DNA of 12,096 nucleotides from JBBQXY01 sp051004815. GTDB lineage: Bacteria > Chloroflexota > Ktedonobacteria > Ktedonobacterales > Ktedonobacteraceae. Below are positions 1 to 7,342 of this stretch, one piece after another. Below the pieces are notes generated by a model. The model was not told the DNA's origin and searched no databases. It saw nothing but the letters and a program-made list of their open reading frames with translations. Made by a program: the position numbers and the translations under genes. The DNA lies in contig JBPCJY010000098.1 of the NCBI GenBank assembly GCA_051004815.1, positions 1 to 12,096 on the forward strand, written 5' to 3'. Positions within the stretch are counted from its first letter, which is position 1. Every line of letters begins with the position of its first letter.

Positions 1-13
1 AAACGTCTTTCTC

Positions 14-51
14 ATACTGTACAGTATAGCACATCTTTAGATAGATTGCAA
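14..51 (-). promoter_or_regulatory. Promoter with overlapping palindromic operator, gene off left edge
   Basis: Read on the minus strand, TTGCAA (51-46) is followed after exactly 17 bp by TATACT (28-23). A TG one base upstream of the -10 makes it an extended -10 element. The perfect 14-bp palindrome ATACTGTACAGTAT (14-27) overlaps the -10 and the expected start point. This placement is typical of a repressor operator. Transcription would leave the window to the left, so the controlled gene is not visible. The regulator cannot be named from the palindrome alone. Confidence 0.6.
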
Positions 52-123
52 GTGTTACCTAAAAACAACAGTGTGCCTTATATCCCCATGTCTCTGCGCC
101 AGGGGGCTTACGGCACCTATGCT

Positions 124-166
124 AAAACAAATGGGTGCGCAAGGCGCGGTCGCCTTGCACACCCAT
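124..166 (-). terminator. Rho-independent terminator after the PHB depolymerase gene
   Basis: Arms 131-146 and 151-166 pair over 16 bp with a single G/T-type mismatch around the 4-nt loop CGGT. Read on the minus strand, the hairpin begins 4 nt after the esterase stop codon and is followed by TTGTTTT (130-124). This is a classical intrinsic terminator layout. Confidence 0.85.
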
Positions 167-170
167 TCTC

Positions 171-1172
171 TCATTCCTCTTTTTTGACATGCAGCACATC
201 TTTTACCAAATCTCGTACGTTCTGCCAGAAAGAAGGTGTCTGCTCTTGCGGCTCGATAGCAGGGAGGGAATGAAGCAGAAAAAAGCGGTAGATGGCCTGG
301 CTGGCATTTGGGCCTTGGGGATCAGTATAGGAACCACCAGGGTTCCCACCCGACCAGCCATGGCCCATACCATTGACTTTCCAGTATTGCTGAATTTCGT
401 TACTGTTGGCGTCAGTCCAGCCATAGCTCACATAGCTGCGTCCACCTGGCACCCGCCCGGTAGTTGTGGTAGTAGGAGCGGCAAAATCGGCATTGTACGC
501 GCCTTTCGAGGCCAGCATGTCTGTATACATCCACTGTTGCACCACTTGATCGCCATTGATGATGTTGATAACATAGTCGTTGGTGCCATGAAACACAATC
601 GTTGGAACCACTCGCGCAAAGCTGTCCATAGCCTTGTAGGCTAACAACCCCTGTTGGCGCGGGTCTGGACCACCCTTGCGACCAGCACGTAAACCCGCGT
701 TTGAATTGGTTGCCGCTTGATATTCAAAACCAGCATGGACGCCGATAGCGGCGAAAACATCGGGATAAGTAGCCCCTAAAATAACGGCCAGGGCTGCTCC
801 AGCAGAAATACCTGCCACGTAGATGCGCCTACTATCGATCGTCCATTGCACAGTATTTTGTGTAATAGTTTGCACAATGCCAGCGATAATGGAAGATTCA
901 CCTTTGTCACGGGCTTGATTGGCCGGGTCAAACCAGTTCCAACACAGGTATTGGTTAGCGGCATTGGTCTGTTGAGGATAAACGACAATGAAGTTTTGTT
1001 GTTCCGCTAACTGGTTCATCTGTGTGCCAGTCGCTAAATCTACGGCTGTCTGCGTACAGCCGTGCAGCATAACTACCAATGGCACAGCTACTCCCGCCTG
1101 ATAGTTAGTAGGGGTATAGACAAAATAGGGACGGCTGCCAGTCGGGCCACTATAGATGTATTCTTGCCACAT
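171..1172 (-). CDS. PHB depolymerase family esterase (alpha/beta hydrolase)
   Basis: A 333-residue alpha/beta hydrolase of the poly(3-hydroxybutyrate) depolymerase/LpqC-like esterase family, expected to cleave polyester or short ester bonds. Visible motifs (numbered from the chosen start) are the oxyanion-region HGCTQT at 37-42, the nucleophile elbow GISAG with Ser123, Asp199 in HGTNDYVI, and His271 in GMGHGWSGG. These form a complete Ser-Asp-His triad. No signal peptide or membrane segment is visible, which suggests action inside the cell, perhaps on storage granules. The ATG at 1172 is preferred because AGGA lies 5 nt upstream. A GTG at 1196 in the same frame would add eight unremarkable residues. 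The gene lies downstream of a phasin-like gene, which supports a PHB substrate. A feruloyl or acetylxylan esterase of the same fold remains possible. Confidence 0.85.
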   Translation of the reverse strand: MWQEYIYSGPTGSRPYFVYTPTNYQAGVAVPLVVMLHGCTQTAVDLATGTQMNQLAEQQNFIVVYPQQTNAANQYLCWNWFDPANQARDKGESSIIAGIVQTITQNTVQWTIDSRRIYVAGISAGAALAVILGATYPDVFAAIGVHAGFEYQAATNSNAGLRAGRKGGPDPRQQGLLAYKAMDSFARVVPTIVFHGTNDYVINIINGDQVVQQWMYTDMLASKGAYNADFAAPTTTTTGRVPGGRSYVSYGWTDANSNEIQQYWKVNGMGHGWSGGNPGGSYTDPQGPNASQAIYRFFLLHSLPAIEPQEQTPSFWQNVRDLVKDVLHVKKEE

Positions 1173-1237
1173 ACTATTCCTGGTGTTCCCTCTCACTAAA
1201 AAGACATCGGTAACTCTTCAGCACTGCGATTAGTGCA

Positions 1238-1288
1238 TTGAATGCGAAGCTCTCTGCCACATGCGGTGACAGAGAGCTTCGCATTCAA
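1238..1288. terminator. Long perfect hairpin between phasin-like and depolymerase genes
   Basis: Arms 1238-1256 and 1270-1288 are perfectly complementary over 19 bp. The 13-nt loop can add a further 3-bp CAC/GTG stem. It lies between the phasin-like stop (1317) and the esterase start (1172). No U-tract follows it on either strand, so it is not a textbook intrinsic terminator. It could be a factor-dependent terminator, a partial attenuator or a 3'-end stabiliser that keeps phasin mRNA more abundant than depolymerase mRNA. Confidence 0.6.
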
Positions 1289-1316
1289 CTCACCCTATTC
1301 TATCAGCTAAAACGGC

Positions 1317-1811
1317 TTACTTGCTAACCATCTCAGCATAGTCGTCCATCGTCCGTTTGTAGTAAGAAATGGGCGAAAACCAGAGTTGCATGTAGACATT
1401 CCATGACTCTTGGGCCAGTGACTGCACCTGCTCAACCTGCTGCTTTGAATGACCAACCAGCTCCTGAGTCAGTGTGCGACCGCTCTCGACCTGATGATTG
1501 AGAACCTCAACACCATTCGAGTACGTATTTTGCGCGAACTTCACAGTGCGCTCCTGGGCGGCAAGGGCCGTCTGGGCAATTGCCTGCATGTTCTCTTGCT
1601 GCTTCTGGGGCTGCTCCACCAACGTGCGTACCAGGTTGCTGTTATCCTCAGCCTGGCTCTTGAGCATCTCAATGCCGTTCAAAAACATGTTCTGCGCGAA
1701 GCGCACATTGCGCTCCTGGACGGCAATGGCATTGTCGGCAATCGTCTGACTGGTCTCACGAATTGAACGAGTCAAATTCCAGGCTGCTTCCGTTACTTTA
1801 TGGTCTGCCAT
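1317..1811 (-). CDS. Phasin-like granule-associated protein with internal duplication
   Basis: A 164-residue, Gln/Ala-rich, predicted almost wholly helical protein without signal peptide or membrane span. Two copies of a unit of about 51 residues follow each other. They share the pattern A-x-x-A-x-Q-E-R-x-V-[RK]-F-A-Q-N, then N-G-[IV]-E, and a later L-V segment with Gln-rich ends. The C-terminus is aromatic (WFSPISYY). Amphipathic helices of this sort are typical of phasins, which coat PHB granules. The neighbouring depolymerase-family gene supports that reading. The ATG at 1811 is chosen because AGGAAGG (1827-1821) lies 9 nt upstream. An upstream in-frame GTG at 1877 has no good ribosome site and lies within the leader. 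The phasin assignment rests on composition and context, not on a decisive motif. An apolipoprotein-like or generic coiled-coil protein is the alternative. Confidence 0.65.
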   Translation of the reverse strand: MADHKVTEAAWNLTRSIRETSQTIADNAIAVQERNVRFAQNMFLNGIEMLKSQAEDNSNLVRTLVEQPQKQQENMQAIAQTALAAQERTVKFAQNTYSNGVEVLNHQVESGRTLTQELVGHSKQQVEQVQSLAQESWNVYMQLWFSPISYYKRTMDDYAEMVSK

Positions 1812-1893
1812 GATAATTTTCCTTCCTGAATACTTCAAGTCTATCCAGTGACTTATAAAGATGTGAATTCCTCTCACACCCGTTTGCGACTAA

Positions 1894-1936
1894 GAGCCAA
1901 TGGCTCGTTTATCTCATCCACCTCTTACGTTGGATG
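1894..1936 (-). other. Small hairpins in the phasin-like gene leader
   Basis: The long leader contains two short inverted repeats. GAGCC and GGCTC (1894-1898/1902-1906) enclose a 3-nt loop, and CATCCA and TGGATG (1915-1920/1931-1936) enclose 10 nt. They may fold in the 5' UTR. They do not match a riboswitch class I recognise. Confidence 0.3.
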
Positions 1937-1971
1937 GTATCTCTCTGCCCTACAATGAAACTGTGTTTTAA

Positions 1972-2011
1972 CATCTATATGCATTATACACATAGATGCA
2001 AGTTTTGTCAA
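1972..2011 (-). promoter_or_regulatory. Consensus sigma-70 type promoter of the phasin-like gene, with dyad
   Basis: Read on the minus strand, TTGACA (2011-2006), a 17-bp spacer and TATAAT (1988-1983) match the housekeeping consensus in all 12 hexamer positions. Transcription would begin near 1976 and leave a leader of about 165 nt before the ATG at 1811. An inverted repeat CATCTAT/ATAGATG (1972-1978 and 1992-1998, 13-bp spacer) brackets the -10 and could be an operator. The promoter starts only 26 bp beyond the stop codon of the upstream ABC gene, so the phasin-like gene has its own strong start. Confidence 0.85.
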
Positions 2012-2036
2012 GGGGTAAGATTCAACCCTCTTGCAT

Positions 2037-5000
2037 TTAGATTCTTACGTCCTTACGCTTGAGAAAGAGGCCAATCACGATTGCCAACGCAATGTTGATG
2101 GCTGCCAGCGCGGCCCAGGAAAGCAGGAGGCGGTGCAGTGCATCGGTCTGGCTGTAGATGGAGAAGAGCGTGCCGTGATAGGTGTAGTCGTTCCCGAACA
2201 GCTTATCGCCGCCGATTGTTTCGGCATGCAGACCGACAGAGGAACCAAGTGCCGCCATCGCCCAGCGGGATGGAAAGACAGCCGCCAGAATCTGCGTCAC
2301 CCAGTCCTTGAGTGCGATAATGGCACCGGAAAAGATGACTTGTGGCAGAAGGATGATCGGAACAAAGCTGATGGCCCGATCATTATTGGGCGCAATGGCC
2401 GAGATAGCAAGGCCGATCATCAAGCCGCCGAGGGCAGTCAGAGAGAGAGTAATATATGTTTCCAGGATGGGAGATAGAAAGATGCCCTGCTGTAGCGGCT
2501 CACCCAGCTGCACCACCAGGACGAAAACCGCACTCTGCAAGAGGCAGAGCAGGCCCAGTACCACAATCTTAGAGAACATGTACGGCAGGATACCCAGGTT
2601 GACCGCACGTTCGCGTTTGTAAATAGCGGCTTCTTTGACAATCTCGCGTGTTCCATTGATACAACCAAACAGGATCGTCGCAAAGGCCATGATGAAGAGT
2701 GCCTTTTGCGCATCCGCACCCGGTCCTGGCACGATAAAGTCCTGCAATGCCTGTTCCTGCCCGCCTCGCTGCCGCGCGTAAGCCTGTCCACTGGGGTTAT
2801 CCTTCAAGAAGGTGAGGACTTGCGGACAATCAATCAGTTCGGCGTGTTGCGCCTGGGGCATGGCGAGTGGCCCAGCTGAGGTGACAACTTGTGTGCGACA
2901 TTGCACCAGCTTATTCGCGTCAAAGACGCCCGCACCCACCTCGAAGCGTAACATGAGTACCAGCATGATGGCAATGATGGGAGCTTGTAAGAGCAGGATG
3001 AGCAGGTTGCCCACATCATTTTTGAGCAATTCCAGATAGCGGGTCGAGAGCAGGACGAACTGCGCCCAGGCATTGCCGCGCTTCACTCGTTTTTCAGACT
3101 TTCTGGCTTCAGGGCGTGCTCTGCCATGGTCACTGCCATTACTGGCGGCGTGCAATTGTTCTTGCCGCCCTTGCTCCTCTGCCAGTGGCTTCGCGATATA
3201 CTGTTGGTAGGTTGGTGAGGCGAGGAAACGCGCTTCCGCCTGCTGCGGAATATCTGGTTGCTCTTTTGTTGGCTCAAGCGTACTGTAAATCTCGGCAAAA
3301 TCGGTTCTATCAAAGTAGACTTTTGCTTCATTGGGCGGACCGAAGAAAGCCAGTCGGCCTCCCTGCGCCAGGAAGCAGACGTAATCACAGGCATTAATAT
3401 TATTCGTGGCGTGCGTCACCAGGATAATTGTGCGTCCTCTATCGGCCAAACGTCGCAGAAGCACCATCATTTTGCGATCCAGACCGGGGTCAAGGCCGGA
3501 AGTCGGCTCATCCAGGAAGAAGATACTCGGATTCGCCAGCAATTCGAGCGCGATGGAGACTCGTTTTCGCTGCCCCCCAGAGAGTTTGCTGACCAGCAGA
3601 CCGCGCCGCTCCATCATCTCCACATCTTCAAGTACCTCATCAATGCGCCATTTGATCTGCTCTTTCGTAAAATCCCTCGGCAGGCGCAGGCGGGCAGCAT
3701 AATAGAGCGCCCGATCAACGGTGAGGTCGCGGTGGACGATATCATCCTGTGGCACATAGCCAAGCTGGGTATTGAAGGCGGCAAGGTTATGGTAATAGTC
3801 CACGCCGTTATACAATACCTTTCCCTCTTGCGCCGGGCGAAGCCCGTTGAGGGCATCCATGAGCGTTGATTTTCCCGCGCCCGAGCCGCCGACAAGGGCG
3901 ACGAACTTGCGTGGCGGAATGACTAGCGAAATATCATTGAGCAGGATAACATTGTTATTGCCCACTTTTTTGAGTTTCTGTGCATCGATACGGATATGAT
4001 TGCTCTCGTCGTATTGACGCAGTTCGGTACCAGTGTACGTGAGCCGATAGGGGCCAATGCGCATCTCATCACCGGTGCGCAGCAATTGAGCGGTGGCACG
4101 CTGCCCATTGACATAGACATAGTTCGTGCTATTGGTATCGATGACCTGGTAGCCACCTTCGACTTTTTCCAACACGGCATGGTGCGCCGAGACCTGTGGA
4201 TGGTTGAGTACCACCGTATTATCAGCTGTGCGTCCTATCGTAAGCCTTTCATTGTCGAGCGGGATAGGCTGCATTTCTGGCAGTGCTTCTGCTACCATAC
4301 CTATACCATCAGTATAGGTAAGTGTGATGAGCGTTCCATGTTCGTCGCCAATGCGGAAAATGTCGCCATTCATCAACTGCTTGCGGAATGCTTGATCCCC
4401 GCGAATATGTTGCCCCTGGTACCATAACCCGTTGAGCGTTTCCCCTCGTTTCGGATGTGGATGCACAAGAGAGAGTTTATCTCCATCGCGTACAATTTGC
4501 ACATGCCAGGCAGAGACAGTAGATTCATTGATGACAATATCGTTCTTTGGATCACGTCCGATATTGTGTACCTGCTTGTTCAGCATGTATGTCTGCCGAT
4601 CACTATGAATATTGCTGCTCACGGTCAGTGAGGACATACCCATAGTCTGCATAGGAGCGATCATGGTACCGGAGCGAGCAGCATCCAATTGGTCGTTGAT
4701 GGCTAACTCTTCTACCGATATTGCAGGCACTGTTGCCATCTGGACAATATTGAGCGGTGGTATCTCCGGCTCCGTGGCAAATGATGACTGAGGTGACTCT
4801 GGTAATTGCTGTGATTGCACTGTCGGTTGCTCAATGAGAAAGACAAAGCTGGTGTTTTCTCCCAGGCTCACCTCGCTGTTGTGCTCAAGTACGCCCTGTT
4901 GTATGTGCTGCTGATTGATATCAATATACTTATTTGACGAGAGGTTTTCAATCGTCCATACGCCGTTCTGCCAGCGAATGCACGCGTGATGCCGGGAAAC

Positions 5001-5147
5001 TCTTGGGTCGCGCACGACAATGTCGTTCTGTTTATCACGACCAATCATGGTCTCAGTTTTCTGAATAGAGATAGTTTTTTCTGCCAATGGCCCACTGAGA
5101 AAGCGGATGATAACTTTATCCATGGGTTTCTGTTCGGCTGTTTCCAT
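2037..5147 (-). CDS. Triple-FHA ABC transporter, ABCG/White-type ATPase-permease fusion
   Basis: A 1036-residue polypeptide that is probably an inner-membrane exporter half. Three FHA domains come first: about 10-105 (GRD 36-38, SRHH 51-54), 190-280 (GRD 197-199, SAWH 212-215) and 295-375 (GR 305-306, SAHH 320-323). FHA domains bind phosphothreonine, so a Ser/Thr kinase probably controls the protein. The ATPase has Walker A GGSGAGKST (420-428), Q-loop Gln467, signature LSGGQ (522-526), Walker B ending in Asp546-Glu547 and H-loop His579. About six membrane segments follow, near 712-734, 815-831, 857-881, 892-918, 927-945 and 1007-1028. The first external loop is long and has two Cys (750, 774). 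ATPase-then-permease order matches ABCG/White half-transporters. The ATG at 5147 is chosen because AGGAAGG lies 5 nt upstream. An in-frame ATG at 5264 would place the extended -10 promoter inside the gene. The substrate is unknown. Confidence 0.9.
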   Translation of the reverse strand: METAEQKPMDKVIIRFLSGPLAEKTISIQKTETMIGRDKQNDIVVRDPRVSRHHACIRWQNGVWTIENLSSNKYIDINQQHIQQGVLEHNSEVSLGENTSFVFLIEQPTVQSQQLPESPQSSFATEPEIPPLNIVQMATVPAISVEELAINDQLDAARSGTMIAPMQTMGMSSLTVSSNIHSDRQTYMLNKQVHNIGRDPKNDIVINESTVSAWHVQIVRDGDKLSLVHPHPKRGETLNGLWYQGQHIRGDQAFRKQLMNGDIFRIGDEHGTLITLTYTDGIGMVAEALPEMQPIPLDNERLTIGRTADNTVVLNHPQVSAHHAVLEKVEGGYQVIDTNSTNYVYVNGQRATAQLLRTGDEMRIGPYRLTYTGTELRQYDESNHIRIDAQKLKKVGNNNVILLNDISLVIPPRKFVALVGGSGAGKSTLMDALNGLRPAQEGKVLYNGVDYYHNLAAFNTQLGYVPQDDIVHRDLTVDRALYYAARLRLPRDFTKEQIKWRIDEVLEDVEMMERRGLLVSKLSGGQRKRVSIALELLANPSIFFLDEPTSGLDPGLDRKMMVLLRRLADRGRTIILVTHATNNINACDYVCFLAQGGRLAFFGPPNEAKVYFDRTDFAEIYSTLEPTKEQPDIPQQAEARFLASPTYQQYIAKPLAEEQGRQEQLHAASNGSDHGRARPEARKSEKRVKRGNAWAQFVLLSTRYLELLKNDVGNLLILLLQAPIIAIMLVLMLRFEVGAGVFDANKLVQCRTQVVTSAGPLAMPQAQHAELIDCPQVLTFLKDNPSGQAYARQRGGQEQALQDFIVPGPGADAQKALFIMAFATILFGCINGTREIVKEAAIYKRERAVNLGILPYMFSKIVVLGLLCLLQSAVFVLVVQLGEPLQQGIFLSPILETYITLSLTALGGLMIGLAISAIAPNNDRAISFVPIILLPQVIFSGAIIALKDWVTQILAAVFPSRWAMAALGSSVGLHAETIGGDKLFGNDYTYHGTLFSIYSQTDALHRLLLSWAALAAINIALAIVIGLFLKRKDVRI

Positions 5148-5211
5148 ATACACCTTCCTCGCAAAAACAGTGTTGTATATTCCTTGCCCGTAGTCGTAAA
5201 TACACAACCAT

Positions 5212-5220
5212 AGTATAGCA
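5212..5220 (-). promoter_or_regulatory. Extended -10 promoter candidate for the FHA-ABC gene
   Basis: Read on the minus strand, TGCTATACT (5220-5212) is an extended -10 element (TGn plus TATACT). The -35 region is weak. The expected start near 5205 gives a leader of about 58 nt before the ATG at 5147. The same nine bases form the -10 of the promoter at the left edge of the window. Confidence 0.5.
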
Positions 5221-5350
5221 TGGGCTTTTAAGGAAGAAAACTCATTCCACAAAAAGGAGTTCATTATAAACCCCCTGGCTCTTGTTACCCCGTAAGCATG
5301 TGTGATATGGTGACATACAAGGCCGAGAAGATAAAAGATGGAGCGCAGCT

Positions 5351-6409
5351 ATGCCAGAAAAATTACGCTTCGGAATCGTGGGCTGTGGCGTTATCGCTTC
5401 CACCCATGCGGAAGCTATTGCCAGCTTGCCAGATGCACAACTTGTCGCTGTAGCCGACATCATACCTGAATGCGCACAAGGGCTTGCATACAAGTATGGT
5501 GCCAGAGCCTATACCAGCATACAAGCGATGTTAGAGGATGAAACCCTGGATGTTGTGAATATCTGCACTCCCAGTGGTCTGCATCGAGAACACGCTTGCC
5601 AGGCCATGCGCTCAGGACGGCACGTCATTATCGAGAAGCCAATGGAGATCACTCTGGCCGCTATTGATGAGATGCTGCGCGTACAGCAAGAGATGGGGGT
5701 GGAGCTAACGGTCATCAGCCAGCATCGTTTCGATCCCGCGGCGCAACAGGTGTATACGCTGCTACAAGAATCAGCCTTCGGTCGGCTGGTGCTGGGCAAT
5801 GTGCTGGTGCCATGGTGGCGTTCACAGACATATTATGATAGCGGAGCATGGCGCGGTACCTGGGCATTGGATGGCGGCGGCGTGCTGATGAACCAATCCA
5901 TCCACTCTATCGACCTTTTACAGTGGTTGATGGGGCCGGTACACAGCCTTTACGCCTATACCGATAGGCTGGCCCATCGCATGGAGACGGAGGACGTGGC
6001 TGTAGCCGTCTTGCGCTTCGCCAATGGCGCACTTGGCACTATTGCCGCGACCACCGGAGCCTATCCCGGCATCGCTACCCGCATCGAACTGTTCGGCGAT
6101 AAAGGTTCCGCCGTCATTGAGAACGATGCCCTTTCCTATCTACACCTCGCTCGTGACGATCAAGAAGAGGTGGGTGCCTATGGCATCGCCGCCACCACCA
6201 ACCCTCAAGAAAAGCAGGGAGCGACAGCAGCCAGCAATCCCGCCGCGCTTTCCAGCACGAGCCACACGCTACAAATTGCCGATATGATACGGGCCATTCG
6301 CGAGGACGGCACGCCCCTCGTCGATGGCTATGCCGCACGCCGACCCGTCGAGATCATCCTGGGCATGTATGAGGCGGCGCGGACACAGCAGGAGGTTATA
6401 TTGTCATGA
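5351..6409 (+). CDS. Gfo/Idh/MocA family NAD(P)-dependent oxidoreductase
   Basis: A 352-residue cytoplasmic oxidoreductase, full length for the family. The N-terminal Rossmann fold shows GIVGCG (8-13) for NAD(P) binding and an acidic residue at the end of beta-2 (VAVADI, Asp36). The family motif EKP is at 95-97, with Lys96 the usual catalytic lysine. The C-terminal domain has GGGVLMNQSIHSID, where His185 and Asp188 sit at the usual substrate-site positions. Members oxidise or reduce sugars, inositols or their derivatives. The substrate cannot be read from sequence. The ATG at 5351 has GGAG 7 nt upstream. The stop overlaps the start of the isomerase gene in an ATGA, so the two are translationally coupled and probably act in one pathway. 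No convincing promoter was found in the 5148-5350 gap for this strand. Confidence 0.92.
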   Translation: MPEKLRFGIVGCGVIASTHAEAIASLPDAQLVAVADIIPECAQGLAYKYGARAYTSIQAMLEDETLDVVNICTPSGLHREHACQAMRSGRHVIIEKPMEITLAAIDEMLRVQQEMGVELTVISQHRFDPAAQQVYTLLQESAFGRLVLGNVLVPWWRSQTYYDSGAWRGTWALDGGGVLMNQSIHSIDLLQWLMGPVHSLYAYTDRLAHRMETEDVAVAVLRFANGALGTIAATTGAYPGIATRIELFGDKGSAVIENDALSYLHLARDDQEEVGAYGIAATTNPQEKQGATAASNPAALSSTSHTLQIADMIRAIREDGTPLVDGYAARRPVEIILGMYEAARTQQEVILS

Positions 6410-7245
6410 TTCGCCTCTCCGCTTTTGCCGATGAGATTTCTCCCGACCTGGATGAGCAGGTTGCCGTGCTCCACAGTGAGTCCATTCATTATATCGAACT
6501 GCGCAGCGTCTGGGGCATCAATGTCCTCGACCTCTCCGATGAGCAAGTGACCCGCGTCAAGCACACGCTCTACGAGCACGGCATTGGCGTCTCCGCAATT
6601 GCTTCACCCATCGGCAAAGTATCTATCACCAGTTCATTTGCCGCGCATCTGCAACGCTTCGAGCGTGCAATGCTGCTGGCACACATCTTTCAAACGCCCT
6701 ATATTCGCCTCTTCTCTTTCTATCCACCCGACACAACGCCAACGGAAGCGCACAATCCGCCTGCATGGCGCGATGAGGTATTGCAACGATTGCACATAAT
6801 GACAGAGCGAGCGCGTGACGAGAAAATCATACTGCTGCACGAAAACGAAAAAGACATCTATGGAGACACGATTGCTCGCTGTGTAGACCTGTTGCAAAAT
6901 ACCAACAACGAGCATTTCCTGGCTATACTCGATCCCGCGAACTTCATCCAGTGCCAGCAAACACCCTATCCCACTGCCTATGGAGCTTTGCGCCCCTGGC
7001 TGCGCTACGTCCACGTTAAGGACGCGCTGCTCGATGGCACCGTGGTAGCAGCAGGTGAAGGAGCTACGCAGTGGGCCGCCCTGCTACAACGCCTGTACGC
7101 CGATGGCTACGATGGCTATTTCTCGCTAGAGCCGCACCTCACCACTGCCCGGCAATTCTCCGGTTTCAGCGGACAGGAACTGTTTCGTCACGCCTCGCAA
7201 GCATTGCAACGCATGTTGCAGAACATGGGATGGGAGTACGCGTAA
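6406..7245 (+). CDS. Sugar phosphate isomerase/epimerase (xylose isomerase-like TIM barrel)
   Basis: A 279-residue TIM-barrel protein of the AP-endonuclease-2/xylose-isomerase-like superfamily, of normal length. Likely divalent-metal ligands stand at the expected strand ends: Glu146 (LLHENE), Asp176 (AILDPANF), His203 (YVHVKD) and Glu242 (FSLEPHL). Family members interconvert keto sugars or isomerise inosose-type compounds in the cytoplasm. Its ATG overlaps the stop of the Gfo/Idh/MocA oxidoreductase by 4 nt. That pairing is common in cyclitol and rare-sugar catabolism, which suggests sequential steps on one carbohydrate. No transporter or transcription factor for a sugar is adjacent, so the pathway is not identifiable. 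The gene ends at a bidirectional terminator. Confidence 0.9.
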   Translation: MIRLSAFADEISPDLDEQVAVLHSESIHYIELRSVWGINVLDLSDEQVTRVKHTLYEHGIGVSAIASPIGKVSITSSFAAHLQRFERAMLLAHIFQTPYIRLFSFYPPDTTPTEAHNPPAWRDEVLQRLHIMTERARDEKIILLHENEKDIYGDTIARCVDLLQNTNNEHFLAILDPANFIQCQQTPYPTAYGALRPWLRYVHVKDALLDGTVVAAGEGATQWAALLQRLYADGYDGYFSLEPHLTTARQFSGFSGQELFRHASQALQRMLQNMGWEYA

Positions 7246-7285
7246 CTTGCTAGTTCGTAGGTTACTGGTAGTATTAAAGAACAAA

Positions 7286-7311
7286 AAAAGAACCATTTAT
7301 TTGGTTCTTTT
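7286..7311. terminator. Bidirectional intrinsic terminator between convergent genes
   Basis: AAAAGAACCA (7286-7295) and TGGTTCTTTT (7302-7311) form a perfect 10-bp stem with loop TTTATT. The plus-strand side is followed by CTTTTC and the minus-strand side by TTTGTTCTTT. It can therefore end both the isomerase transcript and the membrane protein transcript. Confidence 0.9.
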
Positions 7312-7342
7312 CTTTTCAAACATTGCCACATGACAGATCAGG

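Noticed and set aside
14..27. LexA/SOS box reading of the CTGTACAG palindrome
   Set aside because: The CTGT and ACAG halves are adjacent, whereas the LexA box of proteobacteria needs a spacer. The Bacillus-type box (GAAC...GTTC) is absent.
1317..1811. Methyl-accepting chemotaxis or coiled-coil signalling protein reading of the small helical protein
   Set aside because: No membrane span, HAMP or conserved hairpin tip is present. The PHB-enzyme neighbour favours a granule protein.
1812..1877. Upstream GTG start for the phasin-like gene
   Set aside because: The extra 22 residues lack a good ribosome site and do not resemble the rest of the protein. The ATG at 1811 has a strong AGGAAGG.
3258..3869. 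Open plus-strand frame of about 200 codons opposite the ABC gene
   Set aside because: It lies wholly antisense to the well-supported ATPase domain. It has no ribosome site of note and its protein shows no domain-like pattern.
5148..5264. Longer start for the FHA-ABC gene at 5264
   Set aside because: It would place the extended -10 inside the gene and add a non-domain stretch. The ATG at 5147 has AGGAAGG at ideal distance.
5282..5310. TTGTTA...GATATG as promoter of the oxidoreductase operon
   Set aside because: The -10 matches only three of six bases and the spacing is 16 bp. The evidence is too weak to list.
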